Positions 1 to 9,165 of a stretch of 64,000 nt of DNA are shown in pieces. A model generated the notes under the pieces. That model was not told the DNA's origin and ran no database searches. It saw nothing but the letters and a program-made list of their open reading frames with translations. The stretch is taken from positions 121,178-185,177 of the IMG/VR virus record IMGVR_UViG_3300032132_000754. One strand, given 5' to 3'. The position numbers and the translations under genes were made by a program. Numbering within the stretch: the stretch's first letter is position 1; each line of letters begins with the position of its first letter. Origin of the DNA: a virus.

Positions 1-483
1 AACATCATTTAAGTAGATAATTACAGCCAATTCTCTATTGCTTGAGCCGATGGAATTGCGGTCAACGTGTGGCTTAAAACCATCTTGGCCATTATTTAAG
101 TAATACTGTATCTGAAAACCCGTGTTTTCGAGTCCAGAATCTGCGCATACGTAGTAAAGCGGCACAACATGTTGAACATAAAGAGGTCCAGTTTTACCAA
201 TAGCTTCTTTAAATGCTGTAGCTATTTTAATCCATCTAGGATCTTTGGCTACTTCACTACAAACATCCAGGTCTAGCGATGACTTTGAACCTTTGTTTAC
301 AGAGCCTGTTGCGTAGTTTGTTCCAGTCATTCCTTCGAATTTGTTTGGAGAATCCATAAATAAAGCATATGCTTCTCTACATATTTCTTCAGAAACAACA
401 TTGCGGTATTCTTTAATAAAAGTTTCGCCCACAGTTGGCCAATCCATAGTTGGCTCTGGAATTGTATAATTTACAACGCCCAT
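1..483 (-). CDS. 2OG-Fe(II) oxygenase, prolyl-4-hydroxylase-like (partial, cut by left edge)
   Basis: The frame is open from an ATG at 481-483 to the window edge, giving 161 residues with no stop. A metal-binding H-x-D pair is visible at H139/D141 (GFKPHVDRN), followed by a strand LAVIIYLND that closely matches LTVLIYLND in the prolyl-4-hydroxylase-like gene at 26862-27425. The distal His and the 2-oxoglutarate-binding basic residue would lie beyond the edge. The start overlaps the stop of the upstream gene (TAATG), suggesting translational coupling. The family hydroxylates protein or small-molecule substrates using Fe(II), O2 and 2-oxoglutarate; the substrate here is unknown. This is one of three such enzymes in the window. 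Confidence 0.72.
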   Translation of the reverse strand, partial: MGVVNYTIPEPTMDWPTVGETFIKEYRNVVSEEICREAYALFMDSPNKFEGMTGTNYATGSVNKGSKSSLDLDVCSEVAKDPRWIKIATAFKEAIGKTGPLYVQHVVPLYYVCADSGLENTGFQIQYYLNNGQDGFKPHVDRNSIGSSNRELAVIIYLNDV

Positions 484-1049
484 TAAGTTCCCCTAATACA
501 AACTAACGCTACATGGGCTATAGGGATCATGACGCAAATACGACCTTTTAATCCCATGACTGGAACAGTCAAATTAATTTGCTCGGTTTCTCCAGAAGTG
601 AAAGTCAACGTTCTTGGCGAAGGTGTGTCCAACATCGGAGCACCATCGTAGTCTTGCAATTCTACTTCTAAACCGTCTGGTGCCTCAGCACAAGTCAATT
701 TATATGTCACTGTTGCGTCAGCAGTTTTATCTAAATCAGCCATATGTGGAACAGGGGTTCCATCGACAACAGCTGTTAAGACATATTTTAATTGCAATCC
801 TGTTCCTGACCAGAAATAGTCTTCGATATGTAGTACAGCACAATCACAAGTATAGTCGTAAGCAAGACAATCACAGTCATATGGAATACATTCCACAAAC
901 CCGTCGTCATTTATAAAAGCATCGCGCAATTCTTGCATGCTTTGATCTGGCACGTCTGGGTCGGACAAATCTTTACCAATCCAAGCACCAGGGTGGTCTA
1001 AAGAAGCTCCAAGCCTACCCGTTAGATCATACCAAATGTAATGTCTCAT
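483..1049 (-). CDS. Hypothetical protein with Cys-rich segment
   Basis: Not recognised. The protein has 188 residues; the N-terminal third carries a Cys cluster (IPYDCDCLAYDYTCDC, about residues 55-70) that could bind metal or form disulphides, and the rest alternates like beta structure. AGGA lies just upstream of the ATG. It sits between collagen-like fibre genes and an oxygenase on the same strand, so a virion role is possible but only inferred from position. Confidence 0.7.
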   Translation of the reverse strand: MRHYIWYDLTGRLGASLDHPGAWIGKDLSDPDVPDQSMQELRDAFINDDGFVECIPYDCDCLAYDYTCDCAVLHIEDYFWSGTGLQLKYVLTAVVDGTPVPHMADLDKTADATVTYKLTCAEAPDGLEVELQDYDGAPMLDTPSPRTLTFTSGETEQINLTVPVMGLKGRICVMIPIAHVALVCIRGT

Positions 1050-1051
1050 AT

Positions 1052-1543
1052 TTATCCTGCAGCTTCAAAGCTTACACCAGCTTGGCCATTTACCGCACCG
1101 CCCCAGTAAACAACTCTCACAGTCACTGTATTACTACCTACGCCCTGCACATTGTTCACACTTGTTCCGGCAGTATCAGGCTGTGTATTACGTTGACTCG
1201 ATGCTCCAGCGGCCATTCTCCAAACAAAACCTGGACCAAAATTGAATGAAACAACATTAGGCCCGCCAGTATTAATAGTACCAGTGGCACTGCCAGCATT
1301 AAATGAATTAAATCCTGCCCCTTGCGCGCCTGTATTGCCCTGGTTGCCTTGATTGCCTTGGCCACCTTGTGCTCCCTGTGGACCTTGTGCTCCCTGTGGG
1401 CCTACAGCGGAAACTGTAACCTGGCCAGGAGCAGTTTGAGACACACCGCCAGACGGAAACTCTAAAGATCTTAAATTAGTAGTGTTCTGAGGAACACCAC
1501 CGATGGTGATTTGTCCAATACTTGGTGGGAATGATCTTGGCAT
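1052..1543 (-). CDS. Small collagen-like virion protein, copy 2
   Basis: The 163-residue protein starts with a conserved 45-residue segment (MPRSFPPSIGQITIGGVPQN), followed by about ten G-x-y collagen triplets (GPQGAQGPQGAQ, roughly residues 49-78) and a beta-rich C-terminal domain of about 85 residues. Collagen triplets in phages usually form trimeric fibre stalks with a globular tip, so a fibre or decoration role is likely. It is a tandem paralogue of the gene at 1559-2050. Both are preceded by the same GTACAAAAATAAG context directly before ATG, without a clear Shine-Dalgarno. The prolines fall in the X position of the triplets. Confidence 0.8.
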   Translation of the reverse strand: MPRSFPPSIGQITIGGVPQNTTNLRSLEFPSGGVSQTAPGQVTVSAVGPQGAQGPQGAQGGQGNQGNQGNTGAQGAGFNSFNAGSATGTINTGGPNVVSFNFGPGFVWRMAAGASSQRNTQPDTAGTSVNNVQGVGSNTVTVRVVYWGGAVNGQAGVSFEAAG

Positions 1544-1558
1544 AACTTATTTTTGTAC

Positions 1559-2050
1559 TTATCCTGAAGCTTCGAAATTTACACCAGCTTGGCCATTTAC
1601 AAAACCACCAAGGTAAACAACTCTAACAGTTACTGTGCTAGTACCAACGCCCTGGACATTTTGCACGCTTGTTCCGGCAGTATCAGGCTGTGTATTGCGC
1701 TGGCTGGATGCGCCATGTGCCATCCTCCATATAAAACCTGTACCGAAGTTGAATGAAACAATATTAGGGCCGCCAGTATTAATTGTGCCAACGCCACTGC
1801 CAGCTGTAAATGATGAGTATCCTGCACCGACTAATCCTGTATTGCCTGCATTTCCTTGGTTGCCTTGGTTGCCTTGTGCTCCCTGTGGTCCCTGTGCCCC
1901 TTGAGCACCTGGAACTGAAACAGTAACCTGACCAGGAGCAGTTTGAGACACACCGCCAGACGGAAACTCTAAAGATCTAATGTTAGTATTGTTCTGTGGA
2001 ACACCACCGATAGTTATTTGTCCAATACTTGGTGGGAATGATCTTGGCAT
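1559..2050 (-). CDS. Small collagen-like virion protein, copy 1
   Basis: This is the 163-residue tandem paralogue of the 1052-1543 product. The N-terminal 45 residues and the C-terminal domain are near identical (shared RNTQPDTAGTSV and VNGQAGV blocks), while the collagen triplets have drifted (GAQGAQGPQGAQGNQGNQGN). Equal length and a 15-nt spacer indicate a recent tandem duplication. It is divergent from the NucS-like gene with only 30 bp between starts, so promoters for both directions must overlap neighbouring coding sequence or be very compact. Confidence 0.8.
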   Translation of the reverse strand: MPRSFPPSIGQITIGGVPQNNTNIRSLEFPSGGVSQTAPGQVTVSVPGAQGAQGPQGAQGNQGNQGNAGNTGLVGAGYSSFTAGSGVGTINTGGPNIVSFNFGTGFIWRMAHGASSQRNTQPDTAGTSVQNVQGVGTSTVTVRVVYLGGFVNGQAGVNFEASG

Positions 2051-2080
2051 AGCTTATTTTTGTACTAGTAGATATTCCAA

Positions 2081-2719
2081 ATGAATATTAGAGTCGAACA
2101 ATCTTTTGTCTTATATGCTCATTGTGAAGTGCACTATGAAGGTCGTGCTAGGTCTTACTTAAACCCAGGAAATTACTTGATCACTCATAAGAATGACGGA
2201 ACTCTGAAAATAGATGGTGGGTCGTTGTGTAATCCGTTAAACTATCAACCGCCTGGAGCAATCCTATATAAGCAAGGCAATCACTTGCTATCGATTAGAA
2301 AAGGCGAGAAGATCCTAATAAAGATTTTCGACATTCATTATTATCAAGAACTTAAAGAATGGTCTACTAACAAAATCGAGATTACTAAAACCGAAGCACA
2401 ATTAAGAGACAAATTGATGGAAAATGTCGAAGACGTTCTTGGCATTAAAGCTAGAGAAATTTTCAAAGAGTTCAAGACACCAGTCGGGCTAGTCGATCTT
2501 CTTGTGATCGACGAATACGACACTTATCATGTCATTGAAGTTAAACGCGGGAAAGCCAACCTAGCAACTTGTAGTCAATTAGAACGTTACGCTTATTACT
2601 TCATCTCAATTATGAAAAATGTTAGAGACTACATAGCTAGTCCAGATATTAGCGATAACGCACTCAGATTTTCTAAAGAAAACTTCCAAAGTTATCTAAA
2701 AGTCGAACATGTGTCGTAG
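2081..2719 (+). CDS. nucS: NucS/EndoMS-like mismatch endonuclease
   Basis: The 212-residue product has the NucS two-part layout. The N-terminal beta domain (VEQSFVLYAHCEVHYEGRA, then LCNPLNYQPPGAI) resembles the DNA-binding and dimerisation domain. The C-terminal RecB-like nuclease domain carries GLVDLLVID (D139), VIEVKRG (E153, K155) and QLERY (Q166-Y170), the usual D-ExK-Q order of the active site. NucS/EndoMS cleaves both strands at mismatches and is known from archaea and actinobacteria. The length is slightly below the usual 220-250. It starts a short plus-strand operon with 2728-3030 and 3043-3537. Function is inferred from motif order only. Confidence 0.82.
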   Translation: MNIRVEQSFVLYAHCEVHYEGRARSYLNPGNYLITHKNDGTLKIDGGSLCNPLNYQPPGAILYKQGNHLLSIRKGEKILIKIFDIHYYQELKEWSTNKIEITKTEAQLRDKLMENVEDVLGIKAREIFKEFKTPVGLVDLLVIDEYDTYHVIEVKRGKANLATCSQLERYAYYFISIMKNVRDYIASPDISDNALRFSKENFQSYLKVEHVS

Positions 2720-2727
2720 GAAACAAA

Positions 2728-3030
2728 ATGAACGAAAAAATTAAACAATTACTAACGCAATATGACGATGAACTTTCAAAAATGAGAGTTAAACCAAGAA
2801 TCGTTAAAGATTATTGCGGCGATATTGGCGTTAAAGGTCTTCAAGACGACATGAATCAGATGGCGCATCTTCGTTATATGATGTCTCAAATGTTAGATGA
2901 TGAAGAAACTGAATGGAGCGATACAAAGACTAATCGTTGGCTCGGATTTGTTCAAGGCGTGCTCTGGTGCAACAAATTAAGAGGAATCTTAGAATTACGC
3001 GATGAAAGCCGTAATCTTTACGAAGAATAG
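2728..3030 (+). CDS. Conserved phage-type hypothetical protein
   Basis: The 100-residue, helix-rich protein contains KTNRWLGFVQGVLW (about residues 71-84) followed by LRGILELRDESR. That pattern is familiar to me from many small phage proteins of unknown function. AGGAAACAAAATG gives a good Shine-Dalgarno. It is 8 nt downstream of the NucS-like gene and probably co-transcribed with it. No biochemical function can be assigned. Confidence 0.75.
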   Translation: MNEKIKQLLTQYDDELSKMRVKPRIVKDYCGDIGVKGLQDDMNQMAHLRYMMSQMLDDEETEWSDTKTNRWLGFVQGVLWCNKLRGILELRDESRNLYEE

Positions 3031-3042
3031 TATTTAAACGTT

Positions 3043-3537
3043 ATGAACAAGCCAAAGTACCGTAAATGCCCAAAATGTGGCAAGAAGATGGCCCTACGAA
3101 AGTCCCACACTAAAGGGACCAAATTCTGGGGCTGCATGGCATTCCGAGATGACGGATGCGATGGTACCGCTCCATATCACGGCACAGGAGCCAGAGCAGG
3201 GCTGGACTTAGATATTCGAGAGATTGAAAACGGATATATCGTAACCCCGTCTCGAAAATATTGCGACAATGTTGAGGATGAAGAATCCCCAGAAAGTTAT
3301 TGTGGCACCAAAGAAGAACTGCAAGTTTTTCTAGAGACTTTCCTTAAAGACCAGATCAGTTCGCTTCTTGAACAGATTGAAACTTCTACAGAATTTGTAG
3401 ATGAAATTGATGAGCAAATCGTCAAAGACGTTAAGGTAAAAGTGAAACGCCAGGGAACAGCCAAAGGCGATGTCAGCGCATTGTTAGCGAAGATGGCAGC
3501 AGCCAAAAAGAAAGCTGAAGCTGGGCAAGAAGCTTAA
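3043..3537 (+). CDS. Topoisomerase-type zinc finger protein
   Basis: The N-terminus is a four-cysteine finger of the type found at the C-terminus of topoisomerase I: CPKCGKKM (C9, C12), then WGCMAFRDDGCDGT (C31, C39). The remaining 110 residues are acidic then lysine-rich and helical (residues 85-160), possibly a coiled coil. There is no topoisomerase catalytic domain. A single-stranded nucleic-acid-binding role is likely from the finger. Its stop overlaps the convergent gene at 3534 by 4 nt. Confidence 0.75.
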   Translation: MNKPKYRKCPKCGKKMALRKSHTKGTKFWGCMAFRDDGCDGTAPYHGTGARAGLDLDIREIENGYIVTPSRKYCDNVEDEESPESYCGTKEELQVFLETFLKDQISSLLEQIETSTEFVDEIDEQIVKDVKVKVKRQGTAKGDVSALLAKMAAAKKKAEAGQEA

Positions 3538-4115
3538 GCCAATCGAACCCAAACATCCGCATGACAGATAGGAGATTCACTTCCAGTAGCGCTAATATAT
3601 CGGAACCCAATCAAATTTCCAGCCGAAAATGCTACTGGTGGACTTATAGTAAACGGACTGGTAAGAGGGAACCCGGCACTGTCGACCGCTAATGGTGCAC
3701 CAATAACAGTGCCGTTCACAGTAACTTCATAAGTAGTAACACCGATTGCGCCGTCGTTGTTTATAATGACAAATTCAATTTGCCCATCTACTGGAACAGT
3801 ATATCCCAGTGTTGGGAATGTACCTAGAGGGATAGCTGGCAAAATATCTATAGGCCCAGGGCCTGAAATACTAGTATCTGAAAAAGTAAGTTTAGTTAAA
3901 CCGCTGGTTCCTGTGATTCCTAAATGGTCTTCTGAGCTATGGGCTGTCGCGTCGAATGCTTCTGCTGCAGGCACCCCTGTAAATCCAGCATGGTCTATTC
4001 CAGAGTGAGCCGCCGTCGTAAGATCGCCAACGCCGGGAATCCCAGTGTGGCTAACTCCAGAGTGAGCATTAGTATTAAATGGGTTTCGTCCTTGATACAT
4101 TAGAAGATTCTCCAT
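3534..4115 (-). CDS. Virion/fibre protein with AHSG-H-G repeats
   Basis: The 193-residue protein begins with three copies of a 12-residue repeat: AHSGVSHTGIPG, AHSGIDHAGFTG and AHSSEDHLGITG (about residues 17-72). Short His/Gly repeats of this type are common in phage tail-fibre shafts, where they may bind metal. A beta-sandwich-like C-terminal domain follows (about residues 75-193). The start overlaps the end of the large collagen-like gene upstream (4100-6625) by 16 nt; GGAG lies upstream of the ATG. Confidence 0.75.
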   Translation of the reverse strand: MENLLMYQGRNPFNTNAHSGVSHTGIPGVGDLTTAAHSGIDHAGFTGVPAAEAFDATAHSSEDHLGITGTSGLTKLTFSDTSISGPGPIDILPAIPLGTFPTLGYTVPVDGQIEFVIINNDGAIGVTTYEVTVNGTVIGAPLAVDSAGFPLTSPFTISPPVAFSAGNLIGFRYISATGSESPICHADVWVRLA

Positions 4116-6625
4116 CCGCCAAACGCGAACATTAACACAAAAGCTTGTTCATCGATATTTACGACAAATTGACTAGTAATGTCCCCATCAATCGCATTGC
4201 CGTTACCATCGACCATAACATTATTTGTCGAAGCGTTCATGTCTTCGTCTTTAAACCAAATACGATCCCCTTCAACCGGGGTTGGAGGCAATGTCACAGT
4301 AAAGCTTGGGTTAGAAGTTTGTAATCCCACATAACGATCAGTGGTTTGTGCCAAAGTCGTATTAGAAGAAACTTGTGTTAATAACGGCGAACTACTAATT
4401 CCAGTTTGACCAGTAGCTCCATCTGGACCAGTAGCTCCATCTGGACCAGTAGGTCCGGTTAAGACTCCGCCGCCTGGGCCGATAGTGCTTGGATTGAACC
4501 CAAAAACATAAACGTCAAAATCAGCAACAGATCCAACCAATAACTCCTGAGCAACATCTAGAGTTAAATTGTCAGCACAGATACTCTTGTCTTTTAAGGT
4601 TAGAGAGAAAACGTCCCCGGTTGTGAAAAATCCAGGCAGTGTTTTAGTAAAAACAATATTGTCTAATCCAGTATCATCGCTGGTTCCTAGACTAATAGAC
4701 ATTGGTGCGCCGCTGGCATCGCCGTTTGTCATTTTCAAAACAACCCTAGCGATTATGTGGTCATTGCCGGAATCTAAGAAAACTTGTGTAGAGCCGGGAG
4801 TTAAACCATCAAGGCCAACTGCGCTACTCAACATAGTTTCGGCACTATTAACTAAAGATATGCCAGTTAAACCAGTTGCTCCGATTGGGCCGGTGGGTCC
4901 TGTAGCCCCTGGAGCTACAGATGAACCACTTGTGATTTCATCCGGATCAAATCCGAAAATATAAACATCAAAAGTGCCAGGGTCAGTACCGCCGAAAGCT
5001 TCGTCGATTTCCAGGATTAAATTATCTGTGACGCAAACGCTCTTGTCTTGCAAGACTAATTGATAAACGTCGTCTGTGTTTTTAAAACCGGAAAGTACTT
5101 GATTTGTTACAACGTTATCGAGCCCGGTATCGCCAAGCACGCCGATATTAATTTTTAGAGACGAAGCTCCGATATCAACACTGCCACTAGTCATCTTGAA
5201 AAGAAGGCGAGTAACAACTTTAGCCCCACTTGTTCCAATGCTTAGGATCGAATTGACCCCACCTATTGTTCCATCAATAGAAATCGGAGGCGTTAGTAAA
5301 ATATCAGAGTTTGCTAACCCTGTGCCAACGTCGCCGGTTGGACCAACGTCGCCTGTGGGGCCAGTTGAGCCAATGTCGCCGGTCGGGCCAGTAGAACCAG
5401 TAACGCCGTCAGGGCCAGTCGGGCCGGTAGCTCCAATTGTAGAATCACTATCAATAGCGAATACAGCGATTAATTCGTCGTCGGCCATCAGCGGAGCAGC
5501 AGAGCCCGTTCCTGTAGGACCTGTTGGTTGCCAAATGATTTGTTGGAAATTCGGCCCGGTTAGTTGATAATCTCGGCCAACACCCTGAACCTGGAACATC
5601 TTGTTTTGGAACAATCGGACAGCAGTAGGATTGTTGATTTGAGCTGTAATTGTATCGCTAAGAATCGTATCACCGTCTGATAGAGTGACTTCTTCAGGAA
5701 CAAGTTCTTGTTGGATTGGAACGATCGGCAAAATGGCTGAATCTTCGATATAAACCGCGACAAGCTTGTCTTCTGGATCTAATTCTACGCCATGGTTATC
5801 GATCAACCAAACGATTTGATTGTTTTCTGGGCCAGTTAGCGAATAATCTACACCCTGCTCTAAGAACAATCTGTTCAAGAACAAACGGAAAGCTTGTGGG
5901 TTGGCTACTTGGAAGGTAACCGACCCAATATTTGTATTTCCGTCACTAGGGCCGACTCCACCAGTTGGGATAGCGACTTGCTCTTGATGAGGAATGGTGA
6001 AAAGATCGCCAGACGGACCAGTAGGCCCGTCAACGCCCGTTAGACCAGTGGCCCCAGTGGCCCCAGTCATGCCATTTGGTCCGGTTGGCCCAGTATTTCC
6101 TAGAGCACCGAATGTGCCAATGTAACGGTAGACGGTGATTTTGAGAGGAGTTAATAGACCTAGATCGGATGGTGTAAAACCTTCATCGAACCTAACAATG
6201 CCGTTCTTACTATCAACTTGATAGCGTCCATCTGTTAGGTTGATTACAGTGTTATCGTTTTCGAACAGCGTAAAGAAGTAACCAGCACCGAAAATCTGTG
6301 GAGTAATCCATTCTCGTAGTTGCGGGGTAGTTGGGTTTCCTGGAGTCTGATAAAGAGTCCAAGCTTGCCCGTTAGATAGCGGAACTTCAGTTAGGACTGA
6401 CAGGGTTAGTTTGTCTACTACTGGGTCTGTAGCGGCTGCTGCGGCATCGGCTGCTCCTGGCGTTGCAGCGGCTGGGACTGGCTCGGCATAAATATCAGTT
6501 AGACGAACCGTAGGCAGCCACGGTAAGCCTTCCTCGAAGTAATTCTTGTTTGTATTGGTAGATGCTACACCTAGAGATAGCTTATTTGCAATATCTAGTG
6601 TTGCTTCGTCGCCAAGCTTAGCCAT
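4100..6625 (-). CDS. Large collagen-like fibre protein with duplicated modules
   Basis: The 841-residue protein has four G-x-y stretches, rich in GPTG and GATG, at about 175-206, 397-436, 573-588 and 722-742. Module A occurs twice (about 235-295 and 325-392; core LF.N..F..QGV..DY.LTGP) and recurs at the C-terminus of the 46013-51868 protein. Module B occurs twice (about 439-560 and 592-712; core TGLDN.V and FDVY.FGF.P). The last 90 residues resemble the beta-structured tip of receptor-binding fibres (DGNGNAIDGD, FGGWRIF). It is most likely a trimeric fibre. GGGTG precedes the ATG. Thr in the Y position of GPT triplets could be O-glycosylated, as known for Bacillus BclA. Confidence 0.82.
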   Translation of the reverse strand: MAKLGDEATLDIANKLSLGVASTNTNKNYFEEGLPWLPTVRLTDIYAEPVPAAATPGAADAAAAATDPVVDKLTLSVLTEVPLSNGQAWTLYQTPGNPTTPQLREWITPQIFGAGYFFTLFENDNTVINLTDGRYQVDSKNGIVRFDEGFTPSDLGLLTPLKITVYRYIGTFGALGNTGPTGPNGMTGATGATGLTGVDGPTGPSGDLFTIPHQEQVAIPTGGVGPSDGNTNIGSVTFQVANPQAFRLFLNRLFLEQGVDYSLTGPENNQIVWLIDNHGVELDPEDKLVAVYIEDSAILPIVPIQQELVPEEVTLSDGDTILSDTITAQINNPTAVRLFQNKMFQVQGVGRDYQLTGPNFQQIIWQPTGPTGTGSAAPLMADDELIAVFAIDSDSTIGATGPTGPDGVTGSTGPTGDIGSTGPTGDVGPTGDVGTGLANSDILLTPPISIDGTIGGVNSILSIGTSGAKVVTRLLFKMTSGSVDIGASSLKINIGVLGDTGLDNVVTNQVLSGFKNTDDVYQLVLQDKSVCVTDNLILEIDEAFGGTDPGTFDVYIFGFDPDEITSGSSVAPGATGPTGPIGATGLTGISLVNSAETMLSSAVGLDGLTPGSTQVFLDSGNDHIIARVVLKMTNGDASGAPMSISLGTSDDTGLDNIVFTKTLPGFFTTGDVFSLTLKDKSICADNLTLDVAQELLVGSVADFDVYVFGFNPSTIGPGGGVLTGPTGPDGATGPDGATGQTGISSSPLLTQVSSNTTLAQTTDRYVGLQTSNPSFTVTLPPTPVEGDRIWFKDEDMNASTNNVMVDGNGNAIDGDITSQFVVNIDEQAFVLMFAFGGWRIF

Positions 6626-6628
6626 ATG

Positions 6629-6898
6629 TTATACACCCATCAACTGAATTCGAAGTTCGACTAGTTTTCGTTCATTAACGTAATAAACTTGTGAACAGCG
6701 ATCAGAGACCTGAAGTTTCAGTTTGAAAGTTCCACCACTTCTAGATATATGTTCGTTGTCAGACCCATCTAGAGCTGCTTCGACACAGCTAAGCAGATCA
6801 GCGCACTCTGAAGCAGATAATTGATGCACAGACTCACCTCGGCTGTCTCCAGCTTTCAGAAAAATCTCGTTACCTTGTCGTTCTGCTACAAATTTCAT
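6629..6898 (-). CDS. Hypothetical small protein
   Basis: The 89-residue protein is not recognised. It looks like two beta hairpins around a central helix (SASECADLLSCVEAAL). It is embedded between two large fibre genes with 3-nt spacings, so it is co-transcribed and may be an assembly factor or minor virion component. Confidence 0.65.
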   Translation of the reverse strand: MKFVAERQGNEIFLKAGDSRGESVHQLSASECADLLSCVEAALDGSDNEHISRSGGTFKLKLQVSDRCSQVYYVNERKLVELRIQLMGV

Positions 6899-6901
6899 AT
6901 T

Positions 6902-9145
6902 TTACCAGTTTATTGACAATCCTGACCCTGTGCCTACAATTTCCGTAGCCGCCGCATCAGCATACGTAATTTCGACAATGATTTGAAAATCAGATCCCGC
7001 ATCAGTACCAATAGCGCCGAGACTAAATTCAATAGCACCATTAATACTAGGACTATTAACACCAGAATTGATCCGACAACCTTCACCATCAGCGCCACCA
7101 ATCAGAGGAGCACCTGTAGGGAAAGTGCCAGCACTAAAAGCAATTAAAGCGTCTAACCACACCGTCTTTCCAGGAACCTTAAGGCGAATAGAAACATCAC
7201 CCGGACCCAAATCAGCGTCAGCAAGACCAGGCAAAGTAATAATTCCATTAGTTTGTGATCCAGTCCCAGATCTGAAAACTCGATAATAAGTCCTGTTACC
7301 AGGGCTCAAACCAGAATAATCCGGGTTTGGCTGTGGTTCAAAAGCAGACGTATAATCTGTTTGAGGATAAGCTAAACGATTAGATGGAACGACTTCGGCG
7401 CGATATACCTGAAGACTGCCCCCAGCTGCCGTGCCAGTAAGGTCATCGGCAGAATTCCAAAGGCTAGGATTTAACGCACCAGGGAGAGCTGTTCCGGCGA
7501 TCGGAGTGTCGAAATCGGTTGAATCAGGTAGACGATAACGTTCGTCCACGAATCTATCTAATGTATCTGTGCTATTTGGGCTTACACTCATAATGGCGAA
7601 ATTACCGCTTGCAGTTGCTAAAGTATAGTTACCATATGGATCTCGTGGAGTAATATCAGCATCTGGTTGGAAAATTTGTACCCCACCGCCTGCCGCAACA
7701 CTAAACGCAGTTACGGCCATCGTTTCACCACGATCTGGTGGAGTCGAAACACCAGCGACTGCTGGGTCTGTAATTGCGATTCCAGTTGTTGCATCTCCAA
7801 AATCGGAAACATCTAAAACATCAGGTATGTTAGTCTGGTGATAAACATTGTTAAATGGGCGTAGCAATGAAAAATCTAGATCGAACGTCGATCCGGCGTC
7901 GTAGTAGGTAATACCGCTTAATTGTTTTGTTACTGGAGTGTTTTCGACAATGGTTTGCCCAGAAACTGCAGGGTTTGTTGGAACCGTAGGCAGGTCGGCA
8001 TCATAAAACCATTCCAACAAGTTACTAGTATTAGTAATACCGGTAACGTGACGCAGTTGTGCTGAATTGTATCCGTCTACCATCCCAGCAGTGTTTAGAG
8101 TGATCCTAGACATGCCTTGTTGGAAAATATCGATTGAAACGACACCTGACGGCGCGACAGTTAGAATTTCCAGGGTACCGCCTACAAAAGTGACGACTCC
8201 GGAAACCATAGGATCACCAGCGCCCGTAGTGTTATAATCAGCGGCTACGTTTTGTCCGGCTACACGGTTTAGTTCTACGAAGTTGGCAGCCAAGTCTAAT
8301 GTGGCTACGTCAACACCGTTAATAGCTAGGATTAAAACTCCTAAACTTGCAGAACCAAATTGAGCTGCATTAGTGTTGAAGATATAAGATGTGTTTTGTG
8401 TGATGTTGTTATATAGGTCGCCTGCGACGGTAGCTGGTGGATAAACTGCAGCGTTCTGTGAAAGACGGCCAGCGACGAGGGCTGGGAGGCCAGCGATGAG
8501 GCTCAAAGCGGGTGGTGGGGCTCCCGCACCTATATACACTACTCCAGGTGCTACTTCGGTAGCTACGTGGTCTTGTCCGACCCCTGAATCAGAAATGAAT
8601 CTAAGCTCTGTGACTTCCGTAGCGATCTGTTCGTTGCCGCCACCTGGAGTATCAGACGCGACAGTGATGCTAGTTAATTCTGGGCTCCATTCGCCGCTAC
8701 GGAAGACAAGTCCTTGCCCGTCCACGGCTCCAGTAGTATCGACATCTAATAGATCGCCAAGATTGGCGGCTACTGCGGCAGGACCCCAAATGGTGCCATC
8801 GAAAGTAAGAACATCTCCAGCGTCTGGAGTTTGTGTACCGTCTGTATCGACATCTGTTAATGCGTTGAGGGTTAGGTCTCCAGGTACCCAATCTGGCCCT
8901 GAGAATTGTAGAACTTGTCCAATGGATGGAGCTGGAGCTACGACATCTCCTAAGTCATTGAGATCATTGTTGGTCTCAATGATTGTTAAACGTTCTTCTA
9001 CTGACCCGCCTGTGAAGTCGTAATTGCCAATTGCGTCCGTTAGACACTCAAGTTGGGTTTCCTGCTTGTTGTGGTCCGCTGCAGGGATGACTTCGCCATT
9101 TTCGCGAATAGTCTTAGAATATGGGAATTGTAGATTGCTGGCCAT
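6902..9145 (-). CDS. Large tail-fibre-like virion protein
   Basis: The 747-residue protein opens with SKTIRENGEVIPAADHNKQE, a fibre-type N-terminus. Three degenerate repeats of about 35 residues follow (LNDLGDV..GQVLQFSG..W, LNALTDVDTDG..DVLTFDG..W, LGDLLDVDT..GQGLVFRSG.W; about 59-155). This L-x-D-V...G-x-L-x-F...W pattern is widespread in phage fibres. The remainder is a long beta-rich region with no enzymatic motif. It is transcribed with the other minus-strand fibre genes. Confidence 0.75.
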   Translation of the reverse strand: MASNLQFPYSKTIRENGEVIPAADHNKQETQLECLTDAIGNYDFTGGSVEERLTIIETNNDLNDLGDVVAPAPSIGQVLQFSGPDWVPGDLTLNALTDVDTDGTQTPDAGDVLTFDGTIWGPAAVAANLGDLLDVDTTGAVDGQGLVFRSGEWSPELTSITVASDTPGGGNEQIATEVTELRFISDSGVGQDHVATEVAPGVVYIGAGAPPPALSLIAGLPALVAGRLSQNAAVYPPATVAGDLYNNITQNTSYIFNTNAAQFGSASLGVLILAINGVDVATLDLAANFVELNRVAGQNVAADYNTTGAGDPMVSGVVTFVGGTLEILTVAPSGVVSIDIFQQGMSRITLNTAGMVDGYNSAQLRHVTGITNTSNLLEWFYDADLPTVPTNPAVSGQTIVENTPVTKQLSGITYYDAGSTFDLDFSLLRPFNNVYHQTNIPDVLDVSDFGDATTGIAITDPAVAGVSTPPDRGETMAVTAFSVAAGGGVQIFQPDADITPRDPYGNYTLATASGNFAIMSVSPNSTDTLDRFVDERYRLPDSTDFDTPIAGTALPGALNPSLWNSADDLTGTAAGGSLQVYRAEVVPSNRLAYPQTDYTSAFEPQPNPDYSGLSPGNRTYYRVFRSGTGSQTNGIITLPGLADADLGPGDVSIRLKVPGKTVWLDALIAFSAGTFPTGAPLIGGADGEGCRINSGVNSPSINGAIEFSLGAIGTDAGSDFQIIVEITYADAAATEIVGTGSGLSINW

Positions 9146-9165
9146 TTATACTACCCGTTTTATAT

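Larger units (their letters stand above)
1052..2050 (-). repeat. Tandem gene duplication (about 507-bp unit)
   Basis: Two adjacent open frames of identical length share their 5' leader, N-terminal coding block and C-terminal block, with drift concentrated in the collagen triplets. The DNA ends of each unit (CTTGGCATA.CTTATTTTTGT on the plus strand) are nearly identical. Confidence 0.8.

Noticed and set aside
1330-1910. Closely spaced short direct repeats (GCCTTGGTTGCC, GCTCCCTGTGG) that look like a CRISPR-type array
   Set aside because: They are in frame and encode collagen G-x-y triplets; unit length is 9-18 nt with no spacers.
8496-9023. 175-codon plus-strand frame opposite the 6902-9145 fibre gene
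   Set aside because: It is antisense to a repetitive fibre gene, with low-complexity Ser/Pro/Thr composition and no start signal.
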